A stretch of 64,000 nt of DNA from the NCBI RefSeq assembly GCF_027857615.1, contig NZ_JAQIFT010000008.1, forward strand, positions 1 through 64,000, in the 5' to 3' direction. Every line of letters starts with the position of its first letter. The stretch's first letter is position 1. Made by a program: the position numbers and the translations under genes. This DNA is from Holtiella tumoricola (GTDB taxonomy: Bacteria > Bacillota > Clostridia > Lachnospirales > Cellulosilyticaceae). Under the pieces are notes generated by a model. That model saw only the letters and a program-made list of their open reading frames with translations, did no database searches and was not told where the DNA came from. Below, in pieces: positions 51,016 through 59,823 of the stretch.

Positions 51016-52362
51016 TTATTTTGCTTTTGCTGCACTTTCACGTGCCCAAGATTCTGTTACAACTTGACGTACTTCTTCCCAATTCTTTTGGCCTTGTGCA
51101 TATTCTAATAATGCATCGCCAAAGTCATTTTTAAATTGTTCACTTGGGAATCCTGCGAATGTCCATGGTACAGATGTTACATCTTTTTCCATCCATCTAA
51201 GTACTTCTCTTGCTAATGGATCAGCTGGTTTTTCATTATCTTCAAAAGTACTAAATGGAGAAATGAAACCTAAGTCATTTGTTACATAAGATTTACCTGT
51301 TTGACTTTGGAATAACCATTCTAAGAATGCTACTGACATATCTTGTACTTCTTTTGATACTTTGCTATTAATTGCAAAGTAGTTTTCTGTACCAATACAT
51401 AAACCTTGTTTTTCTTCACCTGGCATACCTGTATAAATTGGTAAGTATTTAATATCATCTGCATTTACTACGTTACCATCTACACCACTAATTTGTCCCC
51501 ATGCCCAGTTACCATTTTGTACCATAGCTACTTGACCAAGAGCGAACTCTGCCATAGAATCATCTACTGATTTACTACCAAGAAGCCCTGGTTCTGTTGC
51601 TGAATTATTAATGTATAAATCAAAGATGTTCTTATAATTATCTGAATATGTAAAATCAATTTCTGGGCTATTTAAACTTGCTAAGATAGTATTATCAAAC
51701 TCTTTGTTATTTAAGAATTCATAATAGAAAGGTACATTTGCTAAGTGAGTTTGCCATCTCCATTGTTCTCCGCTACCTAATGAAGTTGATGCAAATACGC
51801 CTTTAATACCTAAGGCATCTTTGTGTTTAGTCATATCTTTTACAACATCTGATAACATATCAAAATTAGTAATCTCATCTGCTGAGCTGATTGATACTGC
51901 TTTATCTGGTAACGCAAAGTATTGTTCCATAATCGCGTTGTTGTAGATAATACCATATCCTTCAACTACGTAAGGAATACCATATACACCATCATCTTTT
52001 GTTACTGCTAAGCTTGAGTCAGATAAGTAGCTATAAAGTTTAGTATCTTTAAGATCAAGGCAGTAGCTTGCCCATGCTTCATACCCTACAGGTCCATTAA
52101 TTTGGAAAATACTTGGAGCTTGTGATTTTGACATTTCTGATTTAAGTGTTGTTTCATAAGTTCCACTAGCTGCTGTTACAACTTTAACCTTTACCCCTGT
52201 TTCTTTAAAATAATCTTCTGCTATTTTGTCATAAATCTCTGCTATTTCAGGTTTAAAATTTAAAAAGTAAATTTCTTTAGCTTGCTCTTTTTGGCTACAT
52301 CCAATCATAGAAAAAACCATTGCACTACTTAAAAGTATACTTGCCATTTTTCTCATTTTCAT
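51016..52362 (-). CDS. Extracellular sugar-binding lipoprotein
   Basis: A 448-residue solute-binding protein: lipoprotein signal (~1-21) with lipobox M-I-G-C22, then a MalE-like body (IYFLNFKPEIAEIYDKIAEDYFKETGVKVKVVT; YGIPYVVEGYGIIYNN; GQVAMVQNGNWAWGQI). Anchored outside the membrane, it would feed the two permeases. Its place after the phosphorylase and 4-alpha-glucanotransferase genes suggests maltodextrin. A LacI-type operator lies 55 bases upstream. Confidence 0.92.
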   Translation of the reverse strand: MKMRKMASILLSSAMVFSMIGCSQKEQAKEIYFLNFKPEIAEIYDKIAEDYFKETGVKVKVVTAASGTYETTLKSEMSKSQAPSIFQINGPVGYEAWASYCLDLKDTKLYSYLSDSSLAVTKDDGVYGIPYVVEGYGIIYNNAIMEQYFALPDKAVSISSADEITNFDMLSDVVKDMTKHKDALGIKGVFASTSLGSGEQWRWQTHLANVPFYYEFLNNKEFDNTILASLNSPEIDFTYSDNYKNIFDLYINNSATEPGLLGSKSVDDSMAEFALGQVAMVQNGNWAWGQISGVDGNVVNADDIKYLPIYTGMPGEEKQGLCIGTENYFAINSKVSKEVQDMSVAFLEWLFQSQTGKSYVTNDLGFISPFSTFEDNEKPADPLAREVLRWMEKDVTSVPWTFAGFPSEQFKNDFGDALLEYAQGQKNWEEVRQVVTESWARESAAKAK

Positions 52363-52417
52363 ATGCGTACCCCTCTTTACATTTATTATAAATTTTTATA
52401 ACCTTCTTATTTTCGTT

Positions 52418-52432
52418 TCGGTAACGTTTTCA
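52418..52432 (-). promoter_or_regulatory. LacI-type operator before the binding-protein gene
   Basis: TCGGTAACGTTTTCA: an AACGTT core with flanks matching the malQ operator at 56340-56349 (shared CGGnAACGTTT). A possible -10, TATAAT, lies between it and the gene with a weak -35. It could be bound by the LacI regulator of this cluster or by CcpA (partial cre match). Confidence 0.6.
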
Positions 52433-52449
52433 TTTTGTTGTATTTTCCC

Positions 52450-54822
52450 CTATATTCTAATAGGTTTAATGTCCCATAAATCTTTAGCATATTCCATAAT
52501 CGTTCTATCACTTGAAAATACGCCTGCATGTGCAATATTCATTAAGCACATTTTAGCCCAACTCATTTCATCTTGATAAGCTGTTAAAACTGCTTCTTGG
52601 GCTTCTTTAAATGCTTTAAAATCTGCTAATAGATAGTATTGATCTGGTTCATGCCAACTTGTTCCTTCAAGTAAAGAATCATGTAATTCTTCAAATTCTT
52701 CTGTGCCTCCATCAGAAAAAGTTCCATCTATTAAACTATCTATAACTCTCATAAGATTTTTGTCATTTTCATAAAATGCTTGTGGATCATACTCATCTTC
52801 TATTTGAGCTATATCTTCTACTCTTAAACCAAAGATAAAGTTATTCTCCTCTTTGCTTGCTTCTACAATTTCTACATTGGCACCATCATAAGTTCCAAAA
52901 GTAGGAGCCCCATTTAGCATAAACTTCATATTGCCTGTTCCTGAAGCTTCTTTTCCTGCCATAGAAATTTGTTTTGAAACATCTGCAGCTGGGAATAGCT
53001 TTTCTGCTAAAGATACACGATAGTTTTCTACAAACACTACTCTCATCTTTTGATTTACTTCTTCATCTTCATTTACTAGTTGTTGGATTTGTCCTATAAA
53101 CTTAATGATAGCTTTAGCACGTTCATATCCTGGGAATGCTTTTGCACCAAAGATAAAGGTTACTGATGGCATTTCTTTAGTAGGATTTTCTTTTAATTCA
53201 TAATATAAATCCAATATATAAAAAGCATTTAATAATTGGCGTTTGTACTCATGAAGACGTTTAATCTGAATATCAAATAGTGAATTTGGATCTATTTCAA
53301 TCCCTTGTGTCTCTTTAATATACTCTGCAAGTTGAACCTTCTTGGTATGTTTAATAGCCATAAGCCTTTTTAAAACACTTTCATCATTTACATACTTTTC
53401 AAGTTCATCTAATTTACTAAGATCCATAACCCAGTCTTCATTTCCAAGAAGTTCTGTAATAAGTGCTGATAACTCTGGATTACAAAGACGCAACCATCTT
53501 CTTGGTGTAATTCCATTCGTCTTATTTTGGAACTTTTCAGGATAGAGTTCATACCACTGATGAAGTTCTCTTTCCTTTAAAATATCTGTATGAAGTTGTG
53601 CTACACCGTTAACTCCAAACCCTACATGAATAGCTAAATTAGCCATATGTACTTTTTCATCTTGTATAATGTGGAATTGTTCTAATACTTCTTCTTCATA
53701 ATCTTTGTCTGCTAAAGTAGCTTCAAAGTGTTCATCTAATTTAATGATAATCTCACTTATTCTACTAAATAATTGCTCTATTAAATCCATTTCCCATTTT
53801 TCAAGAGCTTCTTGTAAAATAGTATGATTTGTATAAGCAAAAATTCTTTGGCTAATTGCTAATGCTTCCTCAAATTTTATGCCCTCTTCATCTACTAGAA
53901 GTCTTATAAATTCTGGGATTGCAAGCACTGGATGTGTATCATTTAACTGGATCACATGCCATTTATCAAAAGTTGTAAAGTCTAATCCATGCTCTTCTTT
54001 ATGGCTTCTTATAATATCTTGTAATGAAGCACTTACCATGAAGTATTGTTGTCTAAGACGTAAGAGCTTTCCTTCTTCTTTTGAATCATTTGGATAAAGT
54101 ACGCGAGATATATCTTCTGCTCTATTTTTCGCTTGAACGGCTTCATCATACTCTTGATTGTTAAATAATTCAAAATCAAAAGACTCTAAAAATTCTGCTT
54201 TCCAAAGTCTTAATGTATTCACATTTTTAGAACCGTATGCAATGATAGGTGTATCATAAGGAATTGCACGTACTGTAAAATCATCAAATGTAACTTCAAC
54301 AGCTAAATCATCTTTACGAATACTCCAAGGGTCTCCATATTTTAGCCATTCATCAACACATTCAACTTGACTTCCATCTACGATTTTTTGGCTAAATAAT
54401 CCATTGCTGTAACGAATTCCGTATCCTGAAAGTGGTATATTCATTACTGCTCCTGAATCCATAAAGCAAGCTGCTAATCTACCTAATCCGCCATTTCCAA
54501 GTCCTGCATCTTCTTCTATTTCTTCAATTTCATTAAGATTAATATGCATTTCTTCCAAAAGTTCTTTTACTTCATCATAAACTTGCATACTCATAAGGTT
54601 ATTGCCAAGTGCTCTTCCCATTAAATACTCTGATGAGAAGTAATAAGCTCTTTTTTGCTTCTTATATATTTCTTGAGTTTGATTCCAGTTTTCTACGATC
54701 TCTTCTAAAAGTGCTAGTGATAAGCTATTCCATATTTGATAAGATACTGCTTTTTCAATAGACTTTCCATACTTTACTTGGCAATTTCTTTGCATGCTCT
54801 CTTTTAATTTTTGCTTATTCAT
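52450..54822 (-). CDS. glgP: Glycogen/maltodextrin phosphorylase, GT35
   Basis: A 790-residue phosphorylase that cuts alpha-1,4-glucan with phosphate to glucose 1-phosphate. Seen: SSEYLMGRALGNNL, EEDAGLGNGGLGRLAACFMDS, WHVIQLNDTHP, NGITPRRWL, IKRLHEYKRQLLN and the pyridoxal-phosphate region MAGKEASGTGNMKFMLNG (the Lys is the PLP attachment site). Cytoplasmic. It begins four bases after malQ and acts with it on imported maltodextrin; glycogen breakdown is equally possible. glgP and malP cannot be told apart by eye. Confidence 0.95.
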   Translation of the reverse strand: MNKQKLKESMQRNCQVKYGKSIEKAVSYQIWNSLSLALLEEIVENWNQTQEIYKKQKRAYYFSSEYLMGRALGNNLMSMQVYDEVKELLEEMHINLNEIEEIEEDAGLGNGGLGRLAACFMDSGAVMNIPLSGYGIRYSNGLFSQKIVDGSQVECVDEWLKYGDPWSIRKDDLAVEVTFDDFTVRAIPYDTPIIAYGSKNVNTLRLWKAEFLESFDFELFNNQEYDEAVQAKNRAEDISRVLYPNDSKEEGKLLRLRQQYFMVSASLQDIIRSHKEEHGLDFTTFDKWHVIQLNDTHPVLAIPEFIRLLVDEEGIKFEEALAISQRIFAYTNHTILQEALEKWEMDLIEQLFSRISEIIIKLDEHFEATLADKDYEEEVLEQFHIIQDEKVHMANLAIHVGFGVNGVAQLHTDILKERELHQWYELYPEKFQNKTNGITPRRWLRLCNPELSALITELLGNEDWVMDLSKLDELEKYVNDESVLKRLMAIKHTKKVQLAEYIKETQGIEIDPNSLFDIQIKRLHEYKRQLLNAFYILDLYYELKENPTKEMPSVTFIFGAKAFPGYERAKAIIKFIGQIQQLVNEDEEVNQKMRVVFVENYRVSLAEKLFPAADVSKQISMAGKEASGTGNMKFMLNGAPTFGTYDGANVEIVEASKEENNFIFGLRVEDIAQIEDEYDPQAFYENDKNLMRVIDSLIDGTFSDGGTEEFEELHDSLLEGTSWHEPDQYYLLADFKAFKEAQEAVLTAYQDEMSWAKMCLMNIAHAGVFSSDRTIMEYAKDLWDIKPIRI

Positions 54823-54825
54823 AGG

Positions 54826-56310
54826 TCATTTACACCTTCCATAGAGTTTTGTTAAATTGTAAAGTTTCTCTGCCAACGCACCTGTTAAACTTGCTTCTGG
54901 CATACGCCATATCCAATTCCCACCTAAAGTTGAAGGTAAATTCATTCTAGCCTCATTTCCAAGGTCTAATAAGTCTTGCATCAGTGTAATTGCTACATCC
55001 CCTACACTACTCCATGCCCCTCTTATAAATCCCCAGTTTTGTCCTTCTTCATCATTAAGATGTAAATATGTCTTTGCATATGCTACATCTTCTTTCATTC
55101 CCGTCGTTTCCATCCAACCCTTTATGGTATCATTGTCATGGGTACCTGTATAAACAATACAATGTTTATAATATGTATGTGGTATGTAGTCACTTTGCTC
55201 CCTTGTGTCAAAAGCAAATTGTAATACTTTCATGCCTGGATAACCGGTAGCATCTCTAAATTCTAGAACTTCATCTGTTAAAAATCCTAAGTCTTCTGCA
55301 ATAATATTAACTTCACCTAAATCTTCTCTAATCTGTTTGAAAAGTTTTAATCCTGGACCTTTAACCCATTTTCCATTTACTGCTGTCGTTTCTCCATATG
55401 GTACTTCCCAATAAGATTCAAATCCTCTAAAATGATCAATACGTATCACATCAAATAACTTCAAGCTTTCTTTAATGCGCATTACCCACCAAGCATATTC
55501 TGTCTTTTCTAAGTACTCCCAATCATATATAGGATTACCCCATAATTGTCCTGTCTCAGAAAATGCATCTGGTGGACATCCTGCAACCGTTATTGGATTT
55601 TTGTCTTCATCTAATTTGAATAACTCTGGATGTGCCCATGTATCACTACTATCACTTGCTACATAAATAGGAATGTCTCCTATGATTTGAATACCTAGTT
55701 CATTCACATAAGCCTTCAATTCATTCCATTGTTTATAAAACTCATACTGAATGAATTCCCAAAATCCAATTTCATCAGCTAAACTCATCCTATAATGTTT
55801 CATACTTTCTTCTTTGCGTAACTTAATATCTAAATCCCATTCTTGCCAACTTACAAAATTCATTTTTTCTTTGATTGCCATATACATGGCATAATCATTA
55901 AGCCAACTCTTATTCTCTACTACAAACTCTTTTATTTCATTATTTAAAACCTTTTTAGCTTTTAAATAAGCCTTTTTTAATACCTTATATCTTGTATCAA
56001 ACAGCCACTTATAATCAACTTGATCGTTTTTGCCTTTGTAAATTACTTTTTGCAAATCTTTTTTCTCTAGAAGCCCTTCTTTAGCCAAAATATCTAAGTC
56101 AATAAAGTACGGATTGCCTGCAAACGCTGAGAAGGATTGATATGGCGAATCACCATACCCCGTATGTCCTAATGGTAGTATTTGCCAATAGCTTTGCCCT
56201 GATTCCTTTAAGAAATCTGCAAATTTATAAGCACTTGCTCCAAAAGTTCCTATCCCATGTTTTTCAGGTAATGATGAAATATGCATAATAATACCACTAC
56301 TTCTTTTCAT
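54826..56310 (-). CDS. malQ: 4-alpha-glucanotransferase, GH77
   Basis: About 494 residues, amylomaltase. Seen: SSGIIMHISSLPEKHGIGTFG, YWQILPLGHTGYGDSPYQSFSAFAGNPYF, the nucleophile Asp in VIRIDHFRGFESYW, the acid/base Glu in IIAEDLGFLTDEV, and the third carboxylate in TGTHDNDTIKGW. It joins short maltodextrins into longer chains for the phosphorylase. Start at 56310 with AAGGGGTGG upstream; extension to 56427 would cross the promoter and operator and add a non-homologous hydrophobic stretch. Controlled by the operator at 56340-56349. Confidence 0.95.
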   Translation of the reverse strand: MKRSSGIIMHISSLPEKHGIGTFGASAYKFADFLKESGQSYWQILPLGHTGYGDSPYQSFSAFAGNPYFIDLDILAKEGLLEKKDLQKVIYKGKNDQVDYKWLFDTRYKVLKKAYLKAKKVLNNEIKEFVVENKSWLNDYAMYMAIKEKMNFVSWQEWDLDIKLRKEESMKHYRMSLADEIGFWEFIQYEFYKQWNELKAYVNELGIQIIGDIPIYVASDSSDTWAHPELFKLDEDKNPITVAGCPPDAFSETGQLWGNPIYDWEYLEKTEYAWWVMRIKESLKLFDVIRIDHFRGFESYWEVPYGETTAVNGKWVKGPGLKLFKQIREDLGEVNIIAEDLGFLTDEVLEFRDATGYPGMKVLQFAFDTREQSDYIPHTYYKHCIVYTGTHDNDTIKGWMETTGMKEDVAYAKTYLHLNDEEGQNWGFIRGAWSSVGDVAITLMQDLLDLGNEARMNLPSTLGGNWIWRMPEASLTGALAEKLYNLTKLYGRCK

Positions 56311-56339
56311 GCTGTCCACCCCTTTTGGTATCGTTACCG

Positions 56340-56385
56340 GAAACGTTTCTAATAAGATATTACAAAAAAAATAGCAACAATACAA
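56340..56385 (-). promoter_or_regulatory. malQ promoter and operator
   Basis: Minus-strand -35 TTGTAT (56380-56385), 17-base spacer, -10 TAATAT (56357-56362). Just downstream is the perfect palindrome GAAACGTTTC (56340-56349) within CCGGAAACGTTTC, a classical LacI-family operator with a central CG. A bound repressor would block the start site. Confidence 0.75.
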
Positions 56386-56455
56386 TATTTTTACAACTTT
56401 TTCTTTAATTTTGTGTAAAATTTGCATTATTGCTATTCATTTTTGTGAATTTTTA

Positions 56456-57460
56456 CTATATTTCTATACAAGAATTTCCTTCTATAAGATCTGCATCTAA
56501 TAAGATAGATATGGACTGCTTATTGCCATTCAATTGTTCAAAAAGTAAATCAGCGCTCAATTTGGCCATTTCTTCCCTAGGTTGCTTAACTGTTGTAATA
56601 GTTGGTGTGTAATATTGTGCAATATCCATTCCATCAAATCCTACAATTGAGATATCCTGTCCTATTTGTAGCCCACTATCTGTTATAGCTTTAGCCACAC
56701 CTATAGCCATACTATCTGATACAGCAAAAATAGCCGTAGGTTTCTTATTCTGTAAAAGCTTTATTGTTTCTTCATAAGCTTTCTCCATAAGATAGTGCCC
56801 CTTAAGTACATTTTCTTTATCAAATGGTATATTACTCTCTTCAAGTGCTCTACAATATCCCTTGTATCTTTCTAAGCTGGCTGCTTCTTTTTCATCACAG
56901 ATCATAATACTAATATCTTTATGGCCTTTTTCAATCAAATAGTTAACCGCTTTATAAGCAGCCTCTTCATTGTTAATATCAATAATAGATACATGCTGCT
57001 TATTATTCATAGCAACAGGTAGGTTAATAGAAGTTAAGATGATAGGTACATCGATATGTTTAAAGGTATCTTCCTGTATATCATTAAATTTTCCACCAAG
57101 GCATATAACACCTTGTAATTTTCTTTCTTTTATAAATCTTAACGTACTCTCAATATCATCCTCTTCAACTTCTGTATGTTGTAAGAGCATTGTATAACCT
57201 TCAAATTGAATTTTTTTACTGATTATACTAACCATCTCAGATAAAAAAGGGTTGAAAATCCCTTTAATCAGTATACCAATATTTTTTGTACTGATTTGTT
57301 TAAGTACCCTAGCACTACTATTGGGGATATAGTTATATTCTTTTATAATGTTTAAAACATGTTCTCTTGTTTCTTTTTTTACATCTGGGTGATTGTTCAC
57401 CACTCGCGACACTGTACTTACCCCTACACCCGACAACCTTGCAATATCTTTAATATTCAT
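56456..57460 (-). CDS. LacI family transcriptional regulator
   Basis: A 334-residue repressor. The N-terminal helix-turn-helix and hinge (MNIKDIARLSGVGVSTVSRVVNNHPDVKKETREHV... IPNSSARVLK) precede a periplasmic-binding-protein-like effector domain (~60-334; NIGILIKGIFNPFLSEMV; AIFAVSDSMAIGVAKAI; ISIVGFDGMDIAQYYTPTITTVKQP). It lies directly before malQ and most likely controls malQ-glgP and the transporter through the AACGTT operators, with maltose or a similar sugar as inducer. Its start overlaps the oxidoreductase stop codon (ATGA). Confidence 0.93.
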   Translation of the reverse strand: MNIKDIARLSGVGVSTVSRVVNNHPDVKKETREHVLNIIKEYNYIPNSSARVLKQISTKNIGILIKGIFNPFLSEMVSIISKKIQFEGYTMLLQHTEVEEDDIESTLRFIKERKLQGVICLGGKFNDIQEDTFKHIDVPIILTSINLPVAMNNKQHVSIIDINNEEAAYKAVNYLIEKGHKDISIMICDEKEAASLERYKGYCRALEESNIPFDKENVLKGHYLMEKAYEETIKLLQNKKPTAIFAVSDSMAIGVAKAITDSGLQIGQDISIVGFDGMDIAQYYTPTITTVKQPREEMAKLSADLLFEQLNGNKQSISILLDADLIEGNSCIEI

Positions 57461-59403
57461 TTATCTCTTCCCTTCAGCCTTACAAATGTTTCATTGTATG
57501 TTACTTGTCCACCTATATCTGATATTCCTGATTCAGTTATCCAATTAGGATTCCCATGTTTTTTCCACCAACCTACATACATCATAACAACATGGTCACC
57601 AATATGATCATCTATCTCTAATTTTACTTGTATTGCACCTTTTTCAGATTCTAAATAAATGATTTCCCCATCTTCAAACTCATGCCTTTTTGCCATTTTA
57701 GAATTAATATAGGCCTTTGCTATCCCATCCTTATCCATAAAATGTTGACTAAATAAAGAGTCTCTACTATGATTGGTTAGCAATCTAAATTGATTATCTC
57801 TTTGCCTATGATTTTGTTTATCCTCTTCAGTAAATGCATCTTTATTAAAAAGAATTTCAAATTTTCCTGATGGGGTAAGAAATACCTTATCCTTCCAAGC
57901 AATGCTTTCATGTAAAGTGAAATAATGATTGATTAAATACTCTAAGCTCATTTCTTCGTGCTTTTCTTTGAGTGGTTCTATTACTTTATCTAAATATTCT
58001 CTCTTGCTTACTTGAGGATAATCTTTTAACTCTAGCTTCATAGCTAAGGCTCTATAAAAAGCATACTCATCCATTAATGCCTCTTTAGGTTCTAACGCTT
58101 TCTCATTATAAGTTATATAAGGATTTGTCATTGAACTAAAAAGTAAATCTTCACTTTCCAAAACTGTTGTTGTTGGAATGAATAAATCACATACCTGTGC
58201 TGTATCAGTTAAAAACAAATCAAAGCATACTTTAAACTCAATCTTTTGTAAGGCTTCTTCTAAGCTTCTAAGATCTGGTAGCTGGTTAAGTAAATTACTT
58301 TTTGTTATAATAGCTATTTTGATATCATTTTCTTGGATAAAGTCACTTATATGACTTACATAAAACGCTTGATTATTAGCATAACCCTCACTATTATATG
58401 GATCTAAATTTAAAACATTTGGGTAAACTTTATTTGCGTAGTTAACACCACCACCGCTTACGCCTATTTGACCTGTTAATGCTGCTAATGCATCTATCAG
58501 CCAAATTGTATTACCTCCGTAAGCATACTTTTGTAAGCCATATCCTAAAAGAATAGTTGCATAGAAATCTGTATACTTTTCTACTAAGAAGTCTACTTCA
58601 GCTTCTGTCACACCTGCTTTTTCACATAGTTTTTCCATATTAAATGTTTCCACATAATCCCTATATGCCTCAAATCCATTGACATATTTTGATATATATT
58701 CTTTGTTATATAGGTTCTTTTCAATAATTTTTTTAGCCATTGCTAAAGCTAATGCACCATCACCACCAGCTTTAATCCTAACATATTTGTCTGCTTGCGT
58801 AGCTGTTGCAGTACATATAGGATCAATTACAATAACATAACTTCCTTGTTGCTTAGCTTTCTTAATCATTTGCATTGTATGAATTGTTGTATATGCAGGA
58901 TTTTTGCCCCATACTATAATCGTCTTACTATTTAACATATCTTCTAATGCATGACTTCGTACATCCCCAAAGTTCTGGTTCTGTGCTGCAATACCTGCAC
59001 TCCAGCAAGGCCCGCCTTTTTGCTTAGAAACACCACCAAAAAAGTTAAAAAATACATCACCTATACTTTTAAGTACACTTCCACTTCCATACTGTTCATA
59101 ATACAAAATAGACTTTGAACCATACGCTTCTTTATACATTCCTAATTTTTGAGCCATAAGTTCTATAGCCTGGTTAAAAGAAATCTCTTGCCATTTTCCA
59201 TCTACTTTAAGTAATGGACTATATTGTCTCTCTGGATGATTGGTACGGTCTAAATGCATTAATCCCTTTTTACAAATAAAACCTTTGGTATAAGGATGTT
59301 CCTTATCTCCTTCAATTTTTATAACTTGATTTTCATCTACATAAACATTAAATTTACAACAATCAAAACAATCTAGTGTACATCCAAGACTTAATTTTTT
59401 CAT
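57457..59403 (-). CDS. Molybdopterin-dependent oxidoreductase
   Basis: A 648-residue enzyme of the DMSO-reductase/formate-dehydrogenase superfamily. Fe-S ligands C8, C12, C15 or C16 and C44 (CTLDCFDCC ... FICKKG) would hold one 4Fe-4S cluster. The bis-MGD domains include KTIIVWGKNPAYTT, YVIVIDPICTATATQADKYVRIKAGGDGALALAMA and a C-terminal molydop-binding barrel (FRLLTNHSRDSLFSQHF; AYINSKMAKRHEFEDGEIIYLES). C133 in GGPCWSAG is a candidate molybdenum ligand. No Tat signal, so cytoplasmic. Substrate unknown. It lies downstream of a 74-residue protein gene, probably in one operon. Confidence 0.88.
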   Translation of the reverse strand: MKKLSLGCTLDCFDCCKFNVYVDENQVIKIEGDKEHPYTKGFICKKGLMHLDRTNHPERQYSPLLKVDGKWQEISFNQAIELMAQKLGMYKEAYGSKSILYYEQYGSGSVLKSIGDVFFNFFGGVSKQKGGPCWSAGIAAQNQNFGDVRSHALEDMLNSKTIIVWGKNPAYTTIHTMQMIKKAKQQGSYVIVIDPICTATATQADKYVRIKAGGDGALALAMAKKIIEKNLYNKEYISKYVNGFEAYRDYVETFNMEKLCEKAGVTEAEVDFLVEKYTDFYATILLGYGLQKYAYGGNTIWLIDALAALTGQIGVSGGGVNYANKVYPNVLNLDPYNSEGYANNQAFYVSHISDFIQENDIKIAIITKSNLLNQLPDLRSLEEALQKIEFKVCFDLFLTDTAQVCDLFIPTTTVLESEDLLFSSMTNPYITYNEKALEPKEALMDEYAFYRALAMKLELKDYPQVSKREYLDKVIEPLKEKHEEMSLEYLINHYFTLHESIAWKDKVFLTPSGKFEILFNKDAFTEEDKQNHRQRDNQFRLLTNHSRDSLFSQHFMDKDGIAKAYINSKMAKRHEFEDGEIIYLESEKGAIQVKLEIDDHIGDHVVMMYVGWWKKHGNPNWITESGISDIGGQVTYNETFVRLKGRDK

Positions 59404-59413
59404 ATGATCCCTC

Positions 59414-59638
59414 CTATATATTATTTATTTTACCCTTTATTTTTTTTAGGAATTGATCTTTAAGTGCATTTTTATCTTCTAATTCTTTTATTTTCTTATT
59501 TAAATATTTTATATGCTCTATGGTCACTTTAGCTCCATTTTTATTAACTACATCATCACTTTCTAATACTTCATTAAGCCAGTGTAAGGTTGAATTTTTT
59601 ATCATTTCATTATACGTATTGTCTTCTCTACCAAACAT
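59414..59638 (-). CDS. Small protein of unknown function
   Basis: A 74-residue protein: MFGREDNTYNEM then a helical body ending in a Lys/Glu/Leu-rich coiled-coil-like tail (YLNKKIKELEDKNALKDQFLKKIKGK). Start at 59638 with AAGGAG eight bases upstream. It precedes the oxidoreductase gene by 10 bases and is probably co-transcribed; whether it is a partner or chaperone is unknown. I recognise no family. Confidence 0.65.
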   Translation of the reverse strand: MFGREDNTYNEMIKNSTLHWLNEVLESDDVVNKNGAKVTIEHIKYLNKKIKELEDKNALKDQFLKKIKGKINNI

Positions 59639-59772
59639 TATTTGTTCTCCTTCTATTCTCAACTAGTCATCTGCTTTTTATTTATTATAAACTATATAAT
59701 ACCTCAAAATATAATCTTTTTACTTTTTTCGCCTTTTATATCTATTAAATTTAAAAAATTATTCTATAAAGA

Positions 59773-59812
59773 AAAGCCTTCAACATACTTACTATATGTT
59801 GAAAGCCTTTTA
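59773..59812. terminator. Terminator of the MutS2-like gene
   Basis: TTCAACATA / TATGTTGAA perfect 9-bp core, extended outward with two mismatches, A-rich and T-rich flanks; 12 bases after the stop codon. Confidence 0.8.
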
Positions 59813-59823
59813 AATTAATCTTT

